The notes: a model not told the origin generated them from the letters alone. Counted from the first letter of the stretch, positions 49,125 to 62,166 are shown. The stretch is DNA of 64,000 bases from Valencia hispanica (GCA_963556495.2 OY747702.1:20596403-20660402), one strand, 5' to 3'. Made by a program: numbers and translations.

Positions 49125-51590
49125 TAAATTTCAGTAGCTTGAAAAACCCAAACATCTGCACTCACTCATCATCTACAGTGACACAGGAACTGATGAATAT
49201 ATAAATCTGTCTCACAACAAAAAAACAGAGAGTACTTCCCCTCTTATTTATTGGTCCGTGGCTGTTATCTTATGGATTGAGTATTAACACACAAGACACA
49301 GAGTTGGCCATTATTCTGCTGCAACTCTGGGGCTTCATAACTCAATAAGAACATGGGTGTTGGTGATTTATGCCGAGGACCAATAGAGCCTGCACATAAA
49401 TCAACCCGAGCTCACCTATCGCTTTCACTTACTCATGCTAGCTATTATTTATACCGCCACTGTCTGGCCCTGCATGATCAATATCCTTAATTCTAATTAC
49501 ATTCCAAGCAATCACCACTTTGAATGTTGAAACAACACAGATTTACGTCAAAAATGTTAATCAGAGGTGTTGGAATGAGCGACAGGAGGGGATGAAAATC
49601 TCCTAGTAAGGTAGAGAGGCAGGAGAAGAGATTTGTGATTAAGCTAGAGTGTAGTGATGAGAAAGCTAGAGGCATATGGGATAAAGTTTATCAGAAATAC
49701 CTGAGATCAGAGGTAATCTGCTGTGTTCAGGCAAGGGGAGAATATTGTGCAGGAGAGAGGCCAAGACCGGATGAAGAGAAAGGGGATCAGTCTCAACAAA
49801 CAAGCAAAGCTTTTATCCAGAGCCGGGCCACCTGTGGACTTTCTCCATAGTTGGCTATCGCGGCTCCTATCGCATGTTGACTAGTGGTGGACTTGAGACA
49901 AGGATCAGACCACGGCTAAAGTCAAAGTCTTGTGCTCATAATGCCCGTTGGATGCCCAGTGGATGCATGTTACGATAAGGTCTCAACCCCGCCGGTCAAC
50001 CTGCTGTTTAACTTCAGGAACATGTGCAGCAATGGGAATGATGATTAAAAAAATAATAATTCTACATGTGGCATTAATATGATTGGGGTCTGTGATCACA
50101 TCTTCGCATCAAGGAGAAGAGATTGTGCCTGTGAATGTGCTTGATAAATGGAGCATGCGTGTTTGTGAGCTGTTTGCTTTTGATCAGAGCTGATCTGAGC
50201 CAGGATGAGAGGTCTAATCTTCCTGGCAGGACACAGACAACAGGCAAGGCGTGACCCTTATCCTCACTGGTGTAAGTCAAGATGAGTTTTTGTTATTTTG
50301 TCCACCAACAGAAAGGTAAAAAAGGGTCTAAATTCAACAAATTAACTTCAAAATTGGTATCTAGTTTCATATGCAAAAAATACACATGTTAACTAGCCAA
50401 CAACACAGCAGTCACACTGTTCATAGTTTATGTTTTCACCAAAGGTTGCTCAAACTGGTCCATGTGTGTTTCTGCATGGGACTCCATGTCCTGTTTACTA
50501 AAGAGATGAGGGGTTTCTTTAATTTAGAGCTTTGCTGTGGCAACATAGAAACATAGGTTAGAGTGAGGTTAATCTGATGAGAAATAAGTAGAGGTGAAAC
50601 AAAAAGGTCACCTACCAGGAAGGAATGGTAAAACTGAAAAAGGAAAGTCAGAAAGCTATGTGAGCATTGTTTTCCTCCTTGAGTTACTTGGAATGAGCAG
50701 CAATCACTGCTTCTTACCATTTGTGTTTTCTATGAAAACATAAAAATTATGACAACAGAATACATATACTAAAAAATGTGTTTGAAGGGTTTTGCTGTCA
50801 AATTAAACCATGTGTTTCAAGAAAGCATGCACTGTAATATTTTTTTTGGCATGATAATGTTGAGAATAAAATGCAATAGTTCTACCTTATTTCCTTATTT
50901 GCAATAAAGGTAACATAACAGTATTTAAAAAAATTTAAGATTATCAAACCGTTTCTATTTAAAATAAACCAACATGAGCTAGAAGATTAGCCTAGCACTG
51001 TGGTCAACTTTAGAACTGTTTTTTCAAAAGAGTCTAAAGATTGTTGAATACTTGCTAGGTGAAAGAACAAAGTGGCTAGCAACAAACCTAGCAACCTTCA
51101 CTGGTATTATTGGAGACGCTGATGTGAAAGCATATATTCTTGGGTTGCTATATTTCAAGCAGAAAAACTAAAGGCTTCAAACTTGGCTTATTGTTGCTTC
51201 TGTTGGGGGAACAAGCAACCTAATGTCAAATAATGCCCTCATGGTAGGTTAGCATAACTGAAATTCTGATATCAGGGAACTATTATGATTTATACCAAAT
51301 ATTTAATGTGCCCATGTATATAAAATTAAACTGCAAGACAGCCTTTTATCTACAAATTATTAATGAGACAAATTGTACTGAAAACAGTGATAACAGATGT
51401 TTACACTTCACCAAAATATTAACACATAAACTGAACTATAAAAACAAAACTCCATAATCATAACTCATAAACTTACATTTGTTTGGAAGGATATACCTAA
51501 AACTGGTAGTTCATAAGTAGTCAGGCATATATGACATCTCACAGCTAAGCTCAATTTTATTCATTTTTAAATTTTAGATTTTAAGTAAAG
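49125..51590. other. unique non-coding DNA; possible conserved blocks
   Basis: 49,330-49,520 and 49,840-50,280 have balanced composition and look like candidate conserved non-coding DNA. ORFs of 60-94 codons carry no domain. Confidence 0.3.
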
Positions 51591-51673
51591 ATATTACATT
51601 ACACTTTATTTTCTCAATCAATTGATATTTTTTATAGGTATCACAGCAATCAAAGCCTTCTCTTAATTGCTGA

Positions 51674-51895
51674 CTAGCGTCTTCCTTGTTTCCATTGGTT
51701 TTCTGAAGATCTATCTTTGTCAATGGACTTGGGAGTCTTTTGGTGACTCCTTGTCATCACCCTAATCTTTAGCTCCTTCTGCAGATTCTCTATTAGATTG
51801 CAGTCAAGAATCTGACTGGGCCACTCCAAAACGATAATAGTACTTCCAGTCAAAAGAAACAGAATAGAATAGAGTAATCCCTTACTGTCCAACAA
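51674..51895 (-). mobile_element. Tc1-like transposase C-terminal fragment
   Basis: The minus-strand ORF of 73 codons contains VLEWPSQILDCNLIENLQKE then LKIRVMTRSH. This is the Tc1 C-terminal block usually reading [21 protein letters not shown]. Several conserved positions are changed (P to I and C, W to Q) and the rest of the gene and the termini are absent. Confidence 0.8.
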
Positions 51896-51899
51896 AGGG

Positions 51900-52835
51900 G
51901 GGAATTCAGCTATAATAGCAGCAGAGTGACAGGTAAGAGAAGCCTTTAGATTTAGACAAGTATAAAAAACTCAATTAAGAATAATACATGTACTGTACAT
52001 TAAGGACAAAACTAGAAAACCAAAGTACTGTGCAGTTATTAACAATAAAATGGCATACTCAGATTTGAATAAGCAACTAAGTAGGATGATTAAAAACAAA
52101 TATTTACAGAATGTGCATGTGTAGTTGTGCATTAAAAAGTAAACGTGTTATCAACAAGAAGATAAAAAAATATTAATTGTGAAAAACAGATGTGCAAATG
52201 ACAGTAACATAAATGTTACTTGAAGCGAGATAAACAATGCAAATTACAACAGGAATGTAAGCATTATTGGGTTTGTTGGGAGCAGCCATGGTTATAGAGT
52301 CTAACAGTGGCTGAGAGGAGGGACCTGCAATAATGCTCCTTCATATACCTAGGATGTAACATGTAAGTAAAATCAGAAGATTACTTTAAACTTAATTCTG
52401 TAGTATAAGGGGTATGAATAATTTAAGGTTTATCTGTAAAGAATTAGAAAATCTTTAGGATTAAAAATGACCATAATGGCCTCAGGAAATCTTCATATAC
52501 ATGATGTATTTTGCAGGACAATTAATACTGCATACAATGTTGTCTGTGATCAGACTGTTAATCAATCAACCAAAAAATGAATGACCAAACTAGAAATAGG
52601 AAACCTAAAAATAGGTCTAACCAATAAATAAATAAATAAAACTAACTCTGCCAGAGTAGCTCTTTTGGGTCTCTATTGGCTGTCCACAGCCCAGAAAAAG
52701 AAGGAGTGATGGAATTATGATGACAAATATTATGATTTCAAAACAAGGACAGAAAAAAAGTACATAAGTATTACTATACATGTTTTTTATGTTTTGTTTT
52801 CCCCATCACACTATTCATCTTTCTTACAGCATTAT
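51900..52835. other. AT-rich non-coding DNA
   Basis: No gene or named repeat seen. A short AAAT run lies at 52,624-52,640. Confidence 0.4.
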
Positions 52836-52836
52836 A

Positions 52837-53640
52837 CAGGTGAAACTCAAAACATTAGAGTATTGTACAAAAGTTCATTTATATGATATGGACGTATTAC
52901 ATGCAAAGCGAGATATTTCAAGCCTTTATTTGGTATAATTTTGGTCTCATGTCTCTCATTTTTCTTTTGGCAATGCCCCATAGATTCTCTATGGGGTTCA
53001 GGTCAGGCCAGTTTGCTGGCCAATAAAGCACAGTAATACAATGGTCATTGAACCAGGTTTTGGTACTTTTGGCCGTGTGGCAGGTGCCAAGTCCTGCTGG
53101 AAAATAAAGTCAGCATCTCCAGGGTTCAGTCATCCTTGCTGCTTTTGAACTTTTTTCTTCCAGACGTTTCCCTTCCACATAACTTTCTATTAATGTGCTT
53201 TCATACAGCACTTTGGGAACATCCAGCTTCTTTTACAATGACCTTTTGAGGCTTTCCCTCCTTATGGAGGGTGTCAATGATGGTGTTCTGCACAACTGTC
53301 ACGTCAGCAGTCTTCCCCATGATTGTGATTCCTGCTTAACCAAATTGAGAGACCATCTGAAGGCTCAAGAACCCTTTGTAGGTGTTTTTGATTAATTAGC
53401 TGATTAGAATTCGACACTTTGAGCCTAAAATATTAAACCTTTTCACAATATGATAACTTTCTGAGATTTTGAATTTGGCTGTAAGCCAAAATCATGAAAT
53501 AAATTATAACAAATCAACGCATGAAATATATTACTTTGCATGTAATGAGTCTATATCATATATTAGTTTAACCTTTTTAATTTGAATTACTAAAATAAAT
53601 GAACATTTGCACGATATTCTAATTTTTCGAGTTTTACCTG
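52837..53640 (-). mobile_element. Tc1-like transposon, non-autonomous 804-bp sister of the 26-kb copy
   Basis: Lies between TA dinucleotides (52,835-52,836; 53,641-53,642) with inverted ends CAGGTGAAACTCAAAACATT and, from the right, CAGGTAAAACTCGAAAAATT. Interior sequence is collinear with the 25,995-28,247 element and in the same orientation, but with different internal deletions: it keeps TGCCAAGTCCTGCTGGAAAA, which the other copy lacks, and loses other parts. It reads continuously across CATTGAACCAGG where the other copy holds the L2, so it provides the empty-site reference. No usable transposase ORF. Confidence 0.9.
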
Positions 53641-53644
53641 TATT

Positions 53645-54606
<962 letters not shown>

Positions 54607-55019
54607 CATTATTTAGTGGCAGTCTTATGGCTTTGTTTGCCAAAAGTTAAAGAGTATGCTGTAATTTGGGCAAATTTGAGGTCAATTAAAGAACTAAACA
54701 CAAGAACAGGAAAATAAAACTGTTGTCTTTTTCATAATAATAAAAATGGAAAGTTATCCGTTTTGTCAATGTCCGAAAAATGGAGTGAAGGCCATAACAT
54801 CTCAAGGTTCAGAGGCCTACGTTGCATATTTAGCCTGCCATATCTTTCGCTCATCTTTTCTGTTACAGGTTTGAACAATCAGAAGAAAGATGATTTGTTT
54901 AAGTTTCTTTTCAGTTTAAATCTACTTTTGTTTTGTAAAAACTAGTTTAATTAATTATATAATAAGCTATTTGTCAGGACATGGGCTGTTTGTTTCTGTT
55001 TGGTTTAACGTTTTCACAC

Positions 55020-55620
55020 AGGTATCCACCAGAGGGGGCAGTGCAGCCTGGAGAGCGGTTGCTTGTCATCAAGGTTCGTTACCTGCTGGATAAGAAGAGC
55101 TGGCTGCTAGTCACTAGACGCCTGAGTGTTAACCCATGTGGTAAATTCTGAGCCCTCTGTGTCTGAGCTTTATTGTTCCATCCTTCTTCGTGCTGAAAAT
55201 TATTATTCTCTGTGTCTCCCGTTTCAAGGTTTCCTCAGTGTAACTTCCTGGACCTGCTCCTTGTGTTCTCCTCTTGTCTTATAACTACCGTGAAATAACT
55301 CCTGGATCTTCAAAGGCCGGACTGTCCGTTTACAAGCTCCTCTCACCATCCTCCACCTTCTAGAGCAACCTGTCTACCCTCCAACGCTCCACCATCGGCT
55401 CCACCTCTGCGTCCTCATTCTTTCTACAATTTCAGTTATCATCAACACATTCTCCTTCTCATATATCCTCTGCTTCCCTCCAATCCTCACAATGCCCCTC
55501 CGTGCTGTTAGATTTCCTCTGGACCAGAACCTGCACATTATTTGTTATTGTTTCAATAAACCTTTTAACTTTTCTCTGTTCTTCTGAGCAGTTTTCTGCA
55601 TGTGGGTCAGATCGCTTAAA
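55020..55620 (+). repeat. unclassified retroelement-like 3' end with polyadenylation signal
   Basis: A pyrimidine-rich, stop-containing stretch ending with CAATAAACCTTTTAAC (AATAAA at about 55,554-55,559), then TTTTCTGCATGTGGGTC and CATGACA. This order resembles the 3' ends of an interspersed retroelement in fish genomes, but I cannot assign the class. Left boundary uncertain; CACCAGAGGGGGCAG at 55,028-55,042 resembles a CTCF-type core, a common motif in repeats. Confidence 0.35.
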
Positions 55621-55624
55621 CAAA

Positions 55625-56750
55625 CCATGACATTATTCCAGGTTTGAACCTTCTTTCTACAGTGGAAAAAAAATAATGTACCATAAAATGTTGAAGTTTC
55701 CCCACTTACAAACAATGGAGATGCCTGTAATGGTCATCACTGGTACACCATAACTGAAAGATACAGTACCAAAAAAAAATAAAAATAATTGTGTAACTTT
55801 TAAATAAATACTTGCCCCACATTGCAGGTTTCTTCAGGTCATTGACCAGGTTGTAATGCTCTCTCTCACCAAATGGTAAGAAGGAGCATTCATGGTTTTT
55901 GTTATTCATATAAATGATGGCCTCCGCCATAGATGTTACCTTTGTTACTGTAATGACAGTATGACTGACTGAATTTCAATATATTTATGCGTAAACAGTT
56001 AAGCACTTTGTGCAAGAGCTGACCTTTTTATAAATTTCTCTAATTTACCTTGGCATAGAATATGCCAATACTTTAATGTGCACTTTACAGGGGGCATTCC
56101 ACCTCAATATTTTATGTTCAACTTGATTGGATCAGACGATTTCTATACATGTTTTCTGGTGGATGTTGCACTAAAATGCTACAATGACAATATTGGAATT
56201 AATATTGCAAAATTGTAATGCCGTGGCAAGTTAAAACAAGAAACAATTTTCACATGATATGATTTTTATCATTTAGCATAAAAACACTTTTAGCTCATCT
56301 AAGTGAGAGTATCACGGATTCTCACTAGTCACAATTATGACCTGTCATAAAACACTTTTTCATATATATTTCAACAAAGTTTGAATCTTTTTAAAAGCTT
56401 GATTAATTCAAATGGCTACCAATGACACCTTATTGGGGTATTTTCATGTCTGTGGAAAAAAAGTGGTATTAAATAGGTTAAAGACAAACTAACAGGTCTG
56501 TGAGAGCCAGAATTATTGCTGGTTAGTAGGTGATCAAATATGTCAACAATAAAATGCAAAATAATTATTTAAAAAAACATACTTTTCACACTTTTCACAA
56601 GTGGACAAATTGTTTCAGAAATCTCAAACTGTATGCAAAAAAATCTCTGATCAGTGTAGAACTATCCAGTATAGCTTTGATTAGTGTAATTATTTTATAG
56701 TTTGAATTAAACACAATCAAATGCACACTGATATAAAAATAAGAGTGCAT
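55625..56750. other. AT-rich non-coding DNA
   Basis: No recognised repeat or exon. Confidence 0.4.
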
Positions 56751-56926
56751 ATTGCACCATGTTCTGCGCCACCATTGTCGAGGTGGCTGACCGAAGCTGT
56801 GGCCGCAAGGTGGGCGGTGCCTGTCCCGGCGGCAACCCCCGAACCTGCTGGTGGACACCGGCGGTAAGGGATGCTGTCAGGCTGAAGAAGGAGTCCTATC
56901 GGGTCTTTTAGGCTTGTGGGACCGGC

Positions 56927-58359
56927 ATGCCTTCCAATCTGGAAGCAGAGTTTGGAGACTTTGGGACGGGCTCTCCAATCTCTGGTGCTGAGGTCACCGA
57001 GGTCGTTAAAAAGCTCCTCGGTGGCAAGGCTCCGGGGGTGGATGAGATTCGACAGGAGTTCCTCAAGGCTCTGGATGTTGTGGGGCTGTGTTGGTTAACA
57101 CGGCTCTGCAATATTGCGTGGACATCGGGGGCAGTTCCTTTGGATTGGCTGACCAGGTTGGTGGTCCCCCTGTTTAAAAAGGGGGTCCACAGAGTGTGTT
57201 CCAACTACAGGGGGATCACACTTCTGAGCCTCCCTGGTAAGGTCTATTTAGGGGTTCTGGAGAGGAGGGTCTGACAGATAGTCAAACCTCGGATCCAGGA
57301 GGAACAATGCGGTTTTCGTCCTGGCCGTGGAACACTGGACCAGCTCTACACCCTCAGCAGCGTCCTGGAGGGTGCGTGGGAGTTCGCCCAACTTTTCTAC
57401 ATGTGTTTTGTGGACTTGGAGAAGGCATTTGACCGTGTCCCTCGGCGAGCCCTGTGGGGGGTACACCGGGAGTATGGGGTACCGGGCCCCTTGATATGGG
57501 CGGTTAGGTCCCTGTACGACTGGTGCCAGAGTTTGGTTCGCATTGCCGGCAGTAAGTCAGGCTTGTTTCCGGTCAGAGTTGGATTCCGCAAAGGTTGCCC
57601 TTTGTCACAAATCCTGTTCATAACTTTTATGGACAGGATTTCTAGGCGCAGCCAAGGTGTTGAGGGGATACGTTTTGGTGGCTTCAGGATCTGGTCTTTG
57701 CTTTTTGCAGATGACGTGGTTCTATTGGCTTCATCGGAACGTGATCTACAGCTTTCGCTGGAGCGGTTTGCAGCCGAGTGTGAAGCAGCTGGGATGAGAA
57801 TCAACACCTCCAAATCTGAGGCCATGGTCTTGAGCCGGAAAAGGGTGGGGTGCCTTCTCCTGGTTGGGGATGAGGTCCTTCCCCAAGTGGAGGAGTTTAA
57901 GTATCTGGGGGTCTTGTTCACGAATGAGGGAAAAATGTTCCTACCGTCATCTATGGTCACGAACTCTGGGTGGTGACCGAAAGAACGAGATCACAGATAC
58001 AAGCGGCTGAAATGAGTTTTCTCCGTAGAGTGTCTGGGCTCTCCCTTAGAGATAGGGTGAGAAGCTTAGTCATCCGGAGGGGGCTCAGAGTAGAGCCGTT
58101 GCTCCTCCACATCGAGAGGAGTCAGTTGAGGTGGCTTGGGCATCTGGTCAGGATGCCTCCTGGACGCCTCCCTGATGAGGTGTTTCGGGCACGTCCCACT
58201 GGGAGGAGGCCCAGGGGAAGACCCAGGAGGGACTATGTTTCTCTGATGGCCTGGGAGCGCCTTGAGATTCCTCCCGAGGAGCTGGCCCAAGTGGCTGGGG
58301 AGATGGAAGTCTGGGTCTCTTTGCTTATGCTGCTGCGCCCACGACCCGACCCCGGATAA
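56927..58359 (+). pseudogene. Rex3 reverse transcriptase remnant
   Basis: RT blocks in order: VVKKLLGGKAPGVDEIRQEF and LKALD at 56,995-57,080, VVPLFKKGVHRVCSNYRGIT at about 57,160-57,220, then a stop near 57,272. After that come DLEKAFDRVPRRALW (57,413 on), RKGCPLSQILFITFMDRI, and the catalytic FADD at 57,704-57,715. The C-terminal region (57,970-58,359) includes RSQLRWLGHLVRMPPGRLPD and ends RPRPDPG before the tail. The 125-bp deletion shifts the frame between the palm and the C-terminal part. The QG of the usual RQGCPLSP motif is KG here, which would probably impair activity. Confidence 0.88.
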
Positions 58360-58369
58360 GCGGAAGAAC

Positions 58370-58415
58370 ATGGATGGATGGATGGATGGATGGATGGATG
58401 GATGGATGGATGGAG
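58370..58415. repeat. (GGAT)n tail of Rex3
   Basis: About eleven GGAT units at the 3' end of the LINE, the tail type described for Rex3 (GATG repeats). Confidence 0.95.
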
Positions 58416-58419
58416 GGGT

Positions 58420-59665
58420 GAATTCGTCAAATTTTGCTTAGTAGCATCAAAAGTGTTTAAACAGCTATGAGCTGCAGCAGGCACTATTTTTCTTCTTTTA
58501 CAAAAACATTGATTACATAATTCAGTTAACCCCTTCTGACTGATGCAAAAACACACAGCTATTCCTATGCACATCTGTTTGGACATCTAGTATCACTGCC
58601 TCCAAGTGGCTAAAAAGTGTGTAACTGCTCTACTTTAGGGGAAAGTTAAAACATGCAGTTTAGCTCAGCATTTAGTCACCCTGTTTAGATTCCACTGATA
58701 ATCTTCGTAATAAGTCATGTGGATTACCAATGGGATCTAAATTCAATTAATAAGCCCATTCGAAGCGCTTTAGCAGACTTCTACTGACAGTTAATGACAT
58801 CACATCCATAATTAATGGTCATTTACAAATTCACAAAGTGTATATTGATGTCATTTGAGTCTTTGCACGTGAAAAAAAAGAGTCTGCTTAATATCTCCAG
58901 GGAGATATATAATTCATTAAATCTCTGTAGCTCTAATGATTGAGCCACAACAGTCCTTAGCTTGAGGATGACGATACGGAGGGAAAGCCGGGGAGACGGA
59001 CGAGGAGAAAGAACATCAAGTCAGAGGTCAGTCCACCGAGGCGTAATTTAACATGAGCAAATGAATGAGCCTACCACATTTATCTAATACTCTCTATGTT
59101 TTTTAGAGCTTTGAGATATTTCTTTAATCAGATGACTTAGAAGGGTGTGTGTGTGTGCGTGTGTGTGTCTTTGCACCGTAGCTATGTTTTCCTTTGGTCT
59201 TTTGTGTGGACTCAGTTAAATGATACAGTGCCTATTAAGAATTGCATTATTCCTTGACAAGATCCGCAGATGTTAGAGGGACCATGTCCAATTGAGTTTG
59301 TGTAGTTTTAGCTTTTGGACAAAGCCACTGAGGCCTCTGAGTTCATAATAGCCACTATGTGTAAAATTTATTTTGCTCATGCCTGGTGGGATTCTTGCAG
59401 ACAACACACAGTGTATTTGGACAATTTGTACCATGAAACTTCAAACACACACCAATGAAAACATAGAAGGGTTGTCTGAAATGGCCTTTACAGTTAATTA
59501 GATCCAGGCCAACATCAGCGATAGTAGGTAGCTCCCTGTCTTGTTTTTGAGATGGGGAGGAAATTGGAATTAGTAGTTAGCAGCAATTAAATGCATCAAT
59601 TACCCAATTTTAAAAAATAAACTTAGCATGTAGGACACTTGGTGTTTCTCAGTAGTCACAACAGG
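58420..59665. other. unique non-coding DNA; conserved-looking block 58,690-59,090
   Basis: 58,690-59,090 carries several homeodomain-type cores (TAATTAATGG, AATTAATAAG, TAATGATTGAG) in a non-repetitive context and is one of the better candidates for a conserved enhancer-like element. A (GT)n tract lies at 59,144-59,170. No exon recognised. Confidence 0.35.
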
Positions 59666-59763
59666 AAATACACTACTTAAAAAAAATTGGGAACACTTAA
59701 ACAACACAATGTAACTCCAAGTCAATCACACCTCTGTGAAATCGAACTGTACACTTAGGAAGC

Positions 59764-60232
59764 TATTGTGGAAGAAATGTAATGTTCTGTTCAGTGTATT
59801 TCACATACTGACAGTTACTGTGTGTCTCTTCTTTATGATATGGTGACCAATCTGATTATGTGACACTGTATGAATTTAGGTCATGTCAAACCTGCTGATT
59901 CAGACTCTTACAGCCTGGGTTGGCATGGCAACTCTCTTTTACGTCTAAGAACGTCCTGAGATACATTGATTATGCTTCTATATCAAATCTTCTATGCCTA
60001 ATGAGTCAAATGCCTACCGACTGAGAAATGTTTGGTTGTAATGTCATAGGTGATATGCTCTTGATTACTGAACCTATATAATCATGTGTCTTGTTTTGGA
60101 AAGCAGGTCAGTATAGCATATTCTCTCTGTTGACGCTGTACCTCCTTGTGTTGATCAACCAAGTCTGTATTAAAACCTCCGAGAATCTGAAGGAATCTCT
60201 CTCATCTCTTTTATTAAAGAACTTCGATAACA
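59764..60232 (+). mobile_element. solo LTR-like insertion, about 469 bp
   Basis: Sits exactly where the Tc1 family sequence is interrupted: GAAGC precedes it (59,759-59,763) and GAAGC follows it (60,233-60,237), a 5-bp target duplication as for LTR elements. It ends CGATAACA. A TGTGGAAG start lies 3 bp inside the left edge, so the true TG...CA border may be 59,767. LTR features: TATATAA at about 60,074-60,080, and TATTAAA/TTATTAAAG poly(A)-like signals about 90-140 bp downstream. A related truncated copy is at 48,819-49,121. With no internal genes it is a solo LTR; parent family not identified. Confidence 0.75.
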
Positions 60233-60465
60233 GAAGCAACACTGATTAACAATCAATTTCACATCCTGTTGTGCAAATGGAATAGACAACAGGTGGAAAT
60301 TATAGGCAATTAGTGACACCCCCAATAAAGGAGTGGTTCTGCAGGTAGTGACCACAGACCACTTCTCAGTTCCTATGCTTTCTGACTGATGTTTTGGTCA
60401 GTTTTGAATGCTGGTGGTGCTTTCACTCTGGTGGTAGAATGAGAATGAGTCTACAACCTACACAA

Positions 60466-61699
60466 CCCTGACACCCCTGATAAAGAAACCTGGTCTAGAT
60501 CATACTGTGCTGAATAATTTTAGGCCAATATCCAAGCTCCCATTTGTATCTAAAATCTTGGAGAAAGTTGCGTATTTACAACTAAAGTCTTGTCTTGATG
60601 AGCAGGGTTTATTAGAGATCTTTCAGTCTGGATTTATCTCCCTACACAGCACGGAGTCAGCCCTGCTGAAGGTTTGCAATGACATTCTCTTGGCATGAGA
60701 CTCCAGTAACAACGTAATCCTGGTCCTGTTTGACCTTGCTGCTGCCTTTGATATTGTAGACCACAATATTTTAATCTCGCGTTTACAGCACCAAGTAGGC
60801 CTCTGTGGCACTGTCCTGGAGTGGTTTAGATCCTATCTGTCTGACAGAACATTTCATGTTAAAACGGCTGAGTTTAAATCCTGCCCTGCTCCGCTATCAT
60901 GTGGCGTCCCCCAGGGTTCAATTTTAGGTCCCTTGCTTTTTTCATTGTATCTGCTTCCTCTTGGGTCTATTCTTAGAAAACATGGTGTCTCTTTCCATTG
61001 TTATGCAGACGACTGCCAGATTCATGTACCCCTAAAGCGACATGACACCTGTTCAATTAAACTTCTTTTAGCATGTCTTGAGGATATTAAACCATGGTTG
61101 GCCTTAAACTTTTTTAATTTGAATGAAAAGAAAACAGAGGTAATAAGGTTTGGACCTGGTGGCTCATGTGAGACCTCTCCTGTTGGGCTGGGTCCTCTAG
61201 CCATGTATCTTAAACTCACGGTTTTAAATTTTGGTTTTAGACTGGACTGTGATTTTAAACTCGACAGCCAAATCAACGCCCCAGTCAAATCAAGTTTTTA
61301 TCACCTAAGGAAATTGGCAAAGGTGAAACCTTTCCTTTCCAGGCAGCAGTTAGAAACCGTAATCCACGCCTTTATTTCGTTACGGATGGATTACTGTAAC
61401 TCCCTTTATTTTGGACTCAGTCAGTCCTTACTCGCACGTCTGCAGCTGGTTCAGAACGCAGCTGCACGGTTTTTGACAGGAACCCGGAAGAGAGAGATCA
61501 TCATACCCGTCTTGGCCTCCCTCCACTGGCTGCCTGTGCATTTCAGAGTCCAATATCCTCATGTTTACTTTTAAGGTTTTAAATGGTCTTGCCCCGCCTT
61601 ATTTAACTCAGCTACTCCACCGCTACACTCCCTCCCGGTCCCTCCTGTCGGCTGACCAGCTGCTCCTGGTCGTCCCCAATTCCAGACGGAAGCTCAGGG
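60466..61699 (+). pseudogene. L2 reverse transcriptase, one stop and one frameshift
   Basis: One frame is open from 60,466 to about 61,550 except for a single TGA at 60,696-60,698. In order: LNNFRPISKLPFVSKILEKV, FQSGFISLHSTESALLKVCN, LFDLAAAFDIVDHNIL (first catalytic aspartates), LSCGVPQGSILGPLLFSLYL and the catalytic CYADD at about 60,999-61,013. The thumb region follows, with VIHAFISLRMDYCNSLYFGL and LVQNAAARFLTGT. A one-base frame change near 61,550 moves the frame to LMFTFKVLNGLAPPYLTQLL and on to the hAT insertion. Relatively little decay for this window, so a fairly young copy. Confidence 0.9.
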
Positions 61700-61910
61700 C
61701 AGAGATGGGGACTCAAGTTTGAGACTCTGACTCGAGTGCGACTTAAGTCGCACACACAGTGATTTCAAACTTGACTTGAGACTCGTCCTCGAAAGACTTC
61801 AGACTAGAGTCGGACTCAAGCTGCAGGACTCGTGAACAATGTTTATTTTTAGGAAACAACTGATGAGCTCGCTGATTCCCCTTCCTCCGTTACCTATAAC
61901 CTGCCCACAT

Positions 61911-61975
61911 CAGTGTTTCCCACACATAGACGAATCTGTGGCGGTGCGTCACAGATTAAATTCCGACCATCACAG
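61911..61975 (+). mobile_element. possible second hAT terminus nested in the hAT element
   Basis: CAGTGTTTCCCACACATAGA followed by GGCGG and CACAGATTAAATTCCGACC resembles the terminus of another fish hAT-type repeat that starts CAGTGTTTCCC. No matching right end was found in the element, though CACAGATTAAA recurs at 62,304. It may be an internal part of this element instead. Confidence 0.35.
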
Positions 61976-62128
61976 ATTCAACACCGACCAAAAAAAAGAA
62001 AAAAAATCAATACAGACTGTGACATATTGCGTTTCTTTTTTCTTTTTTATGCTATTTAAAACACGCATCGTATTCGTTCAGCTTCCTTTCCCTGCTCTCT
62101 CTTGGTCTTTCTGTCACTCACGCGTCTC

Positions 62129-62133
62129 TCTCG

Positions 62134-62166
<33 letters not shown>

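Larger units (their letters stand above)
56756..58416 (+). mobile_element. Rex3-type LINE, 5'-truncated with two internal deletions
   Basis: Collinear with the minus-strand copy at 4.5-7.8 kb, starting at the point equivalent to about 6,487 there, so the endonuclease is missing. Two deletions are visible by comparison: about 236 bp joined at about 56,925 (the interval equivalent to 6,077-6,314) and about 125 bp joined at about 57,938 (equivalent to 4,953-5,077). The 3' end is a (GGAT)n tail. 5' truncation is the usual outcome of target-primed reverse transcription. The copy is inactive. Confidence 0.93.

Noticed and set aside
57397..57960. 187-codon minus-strand ORF over the second Rex3
   Set aside because: Same reason: the plus strand encodes the reverse transcriptase with its FADD motif.
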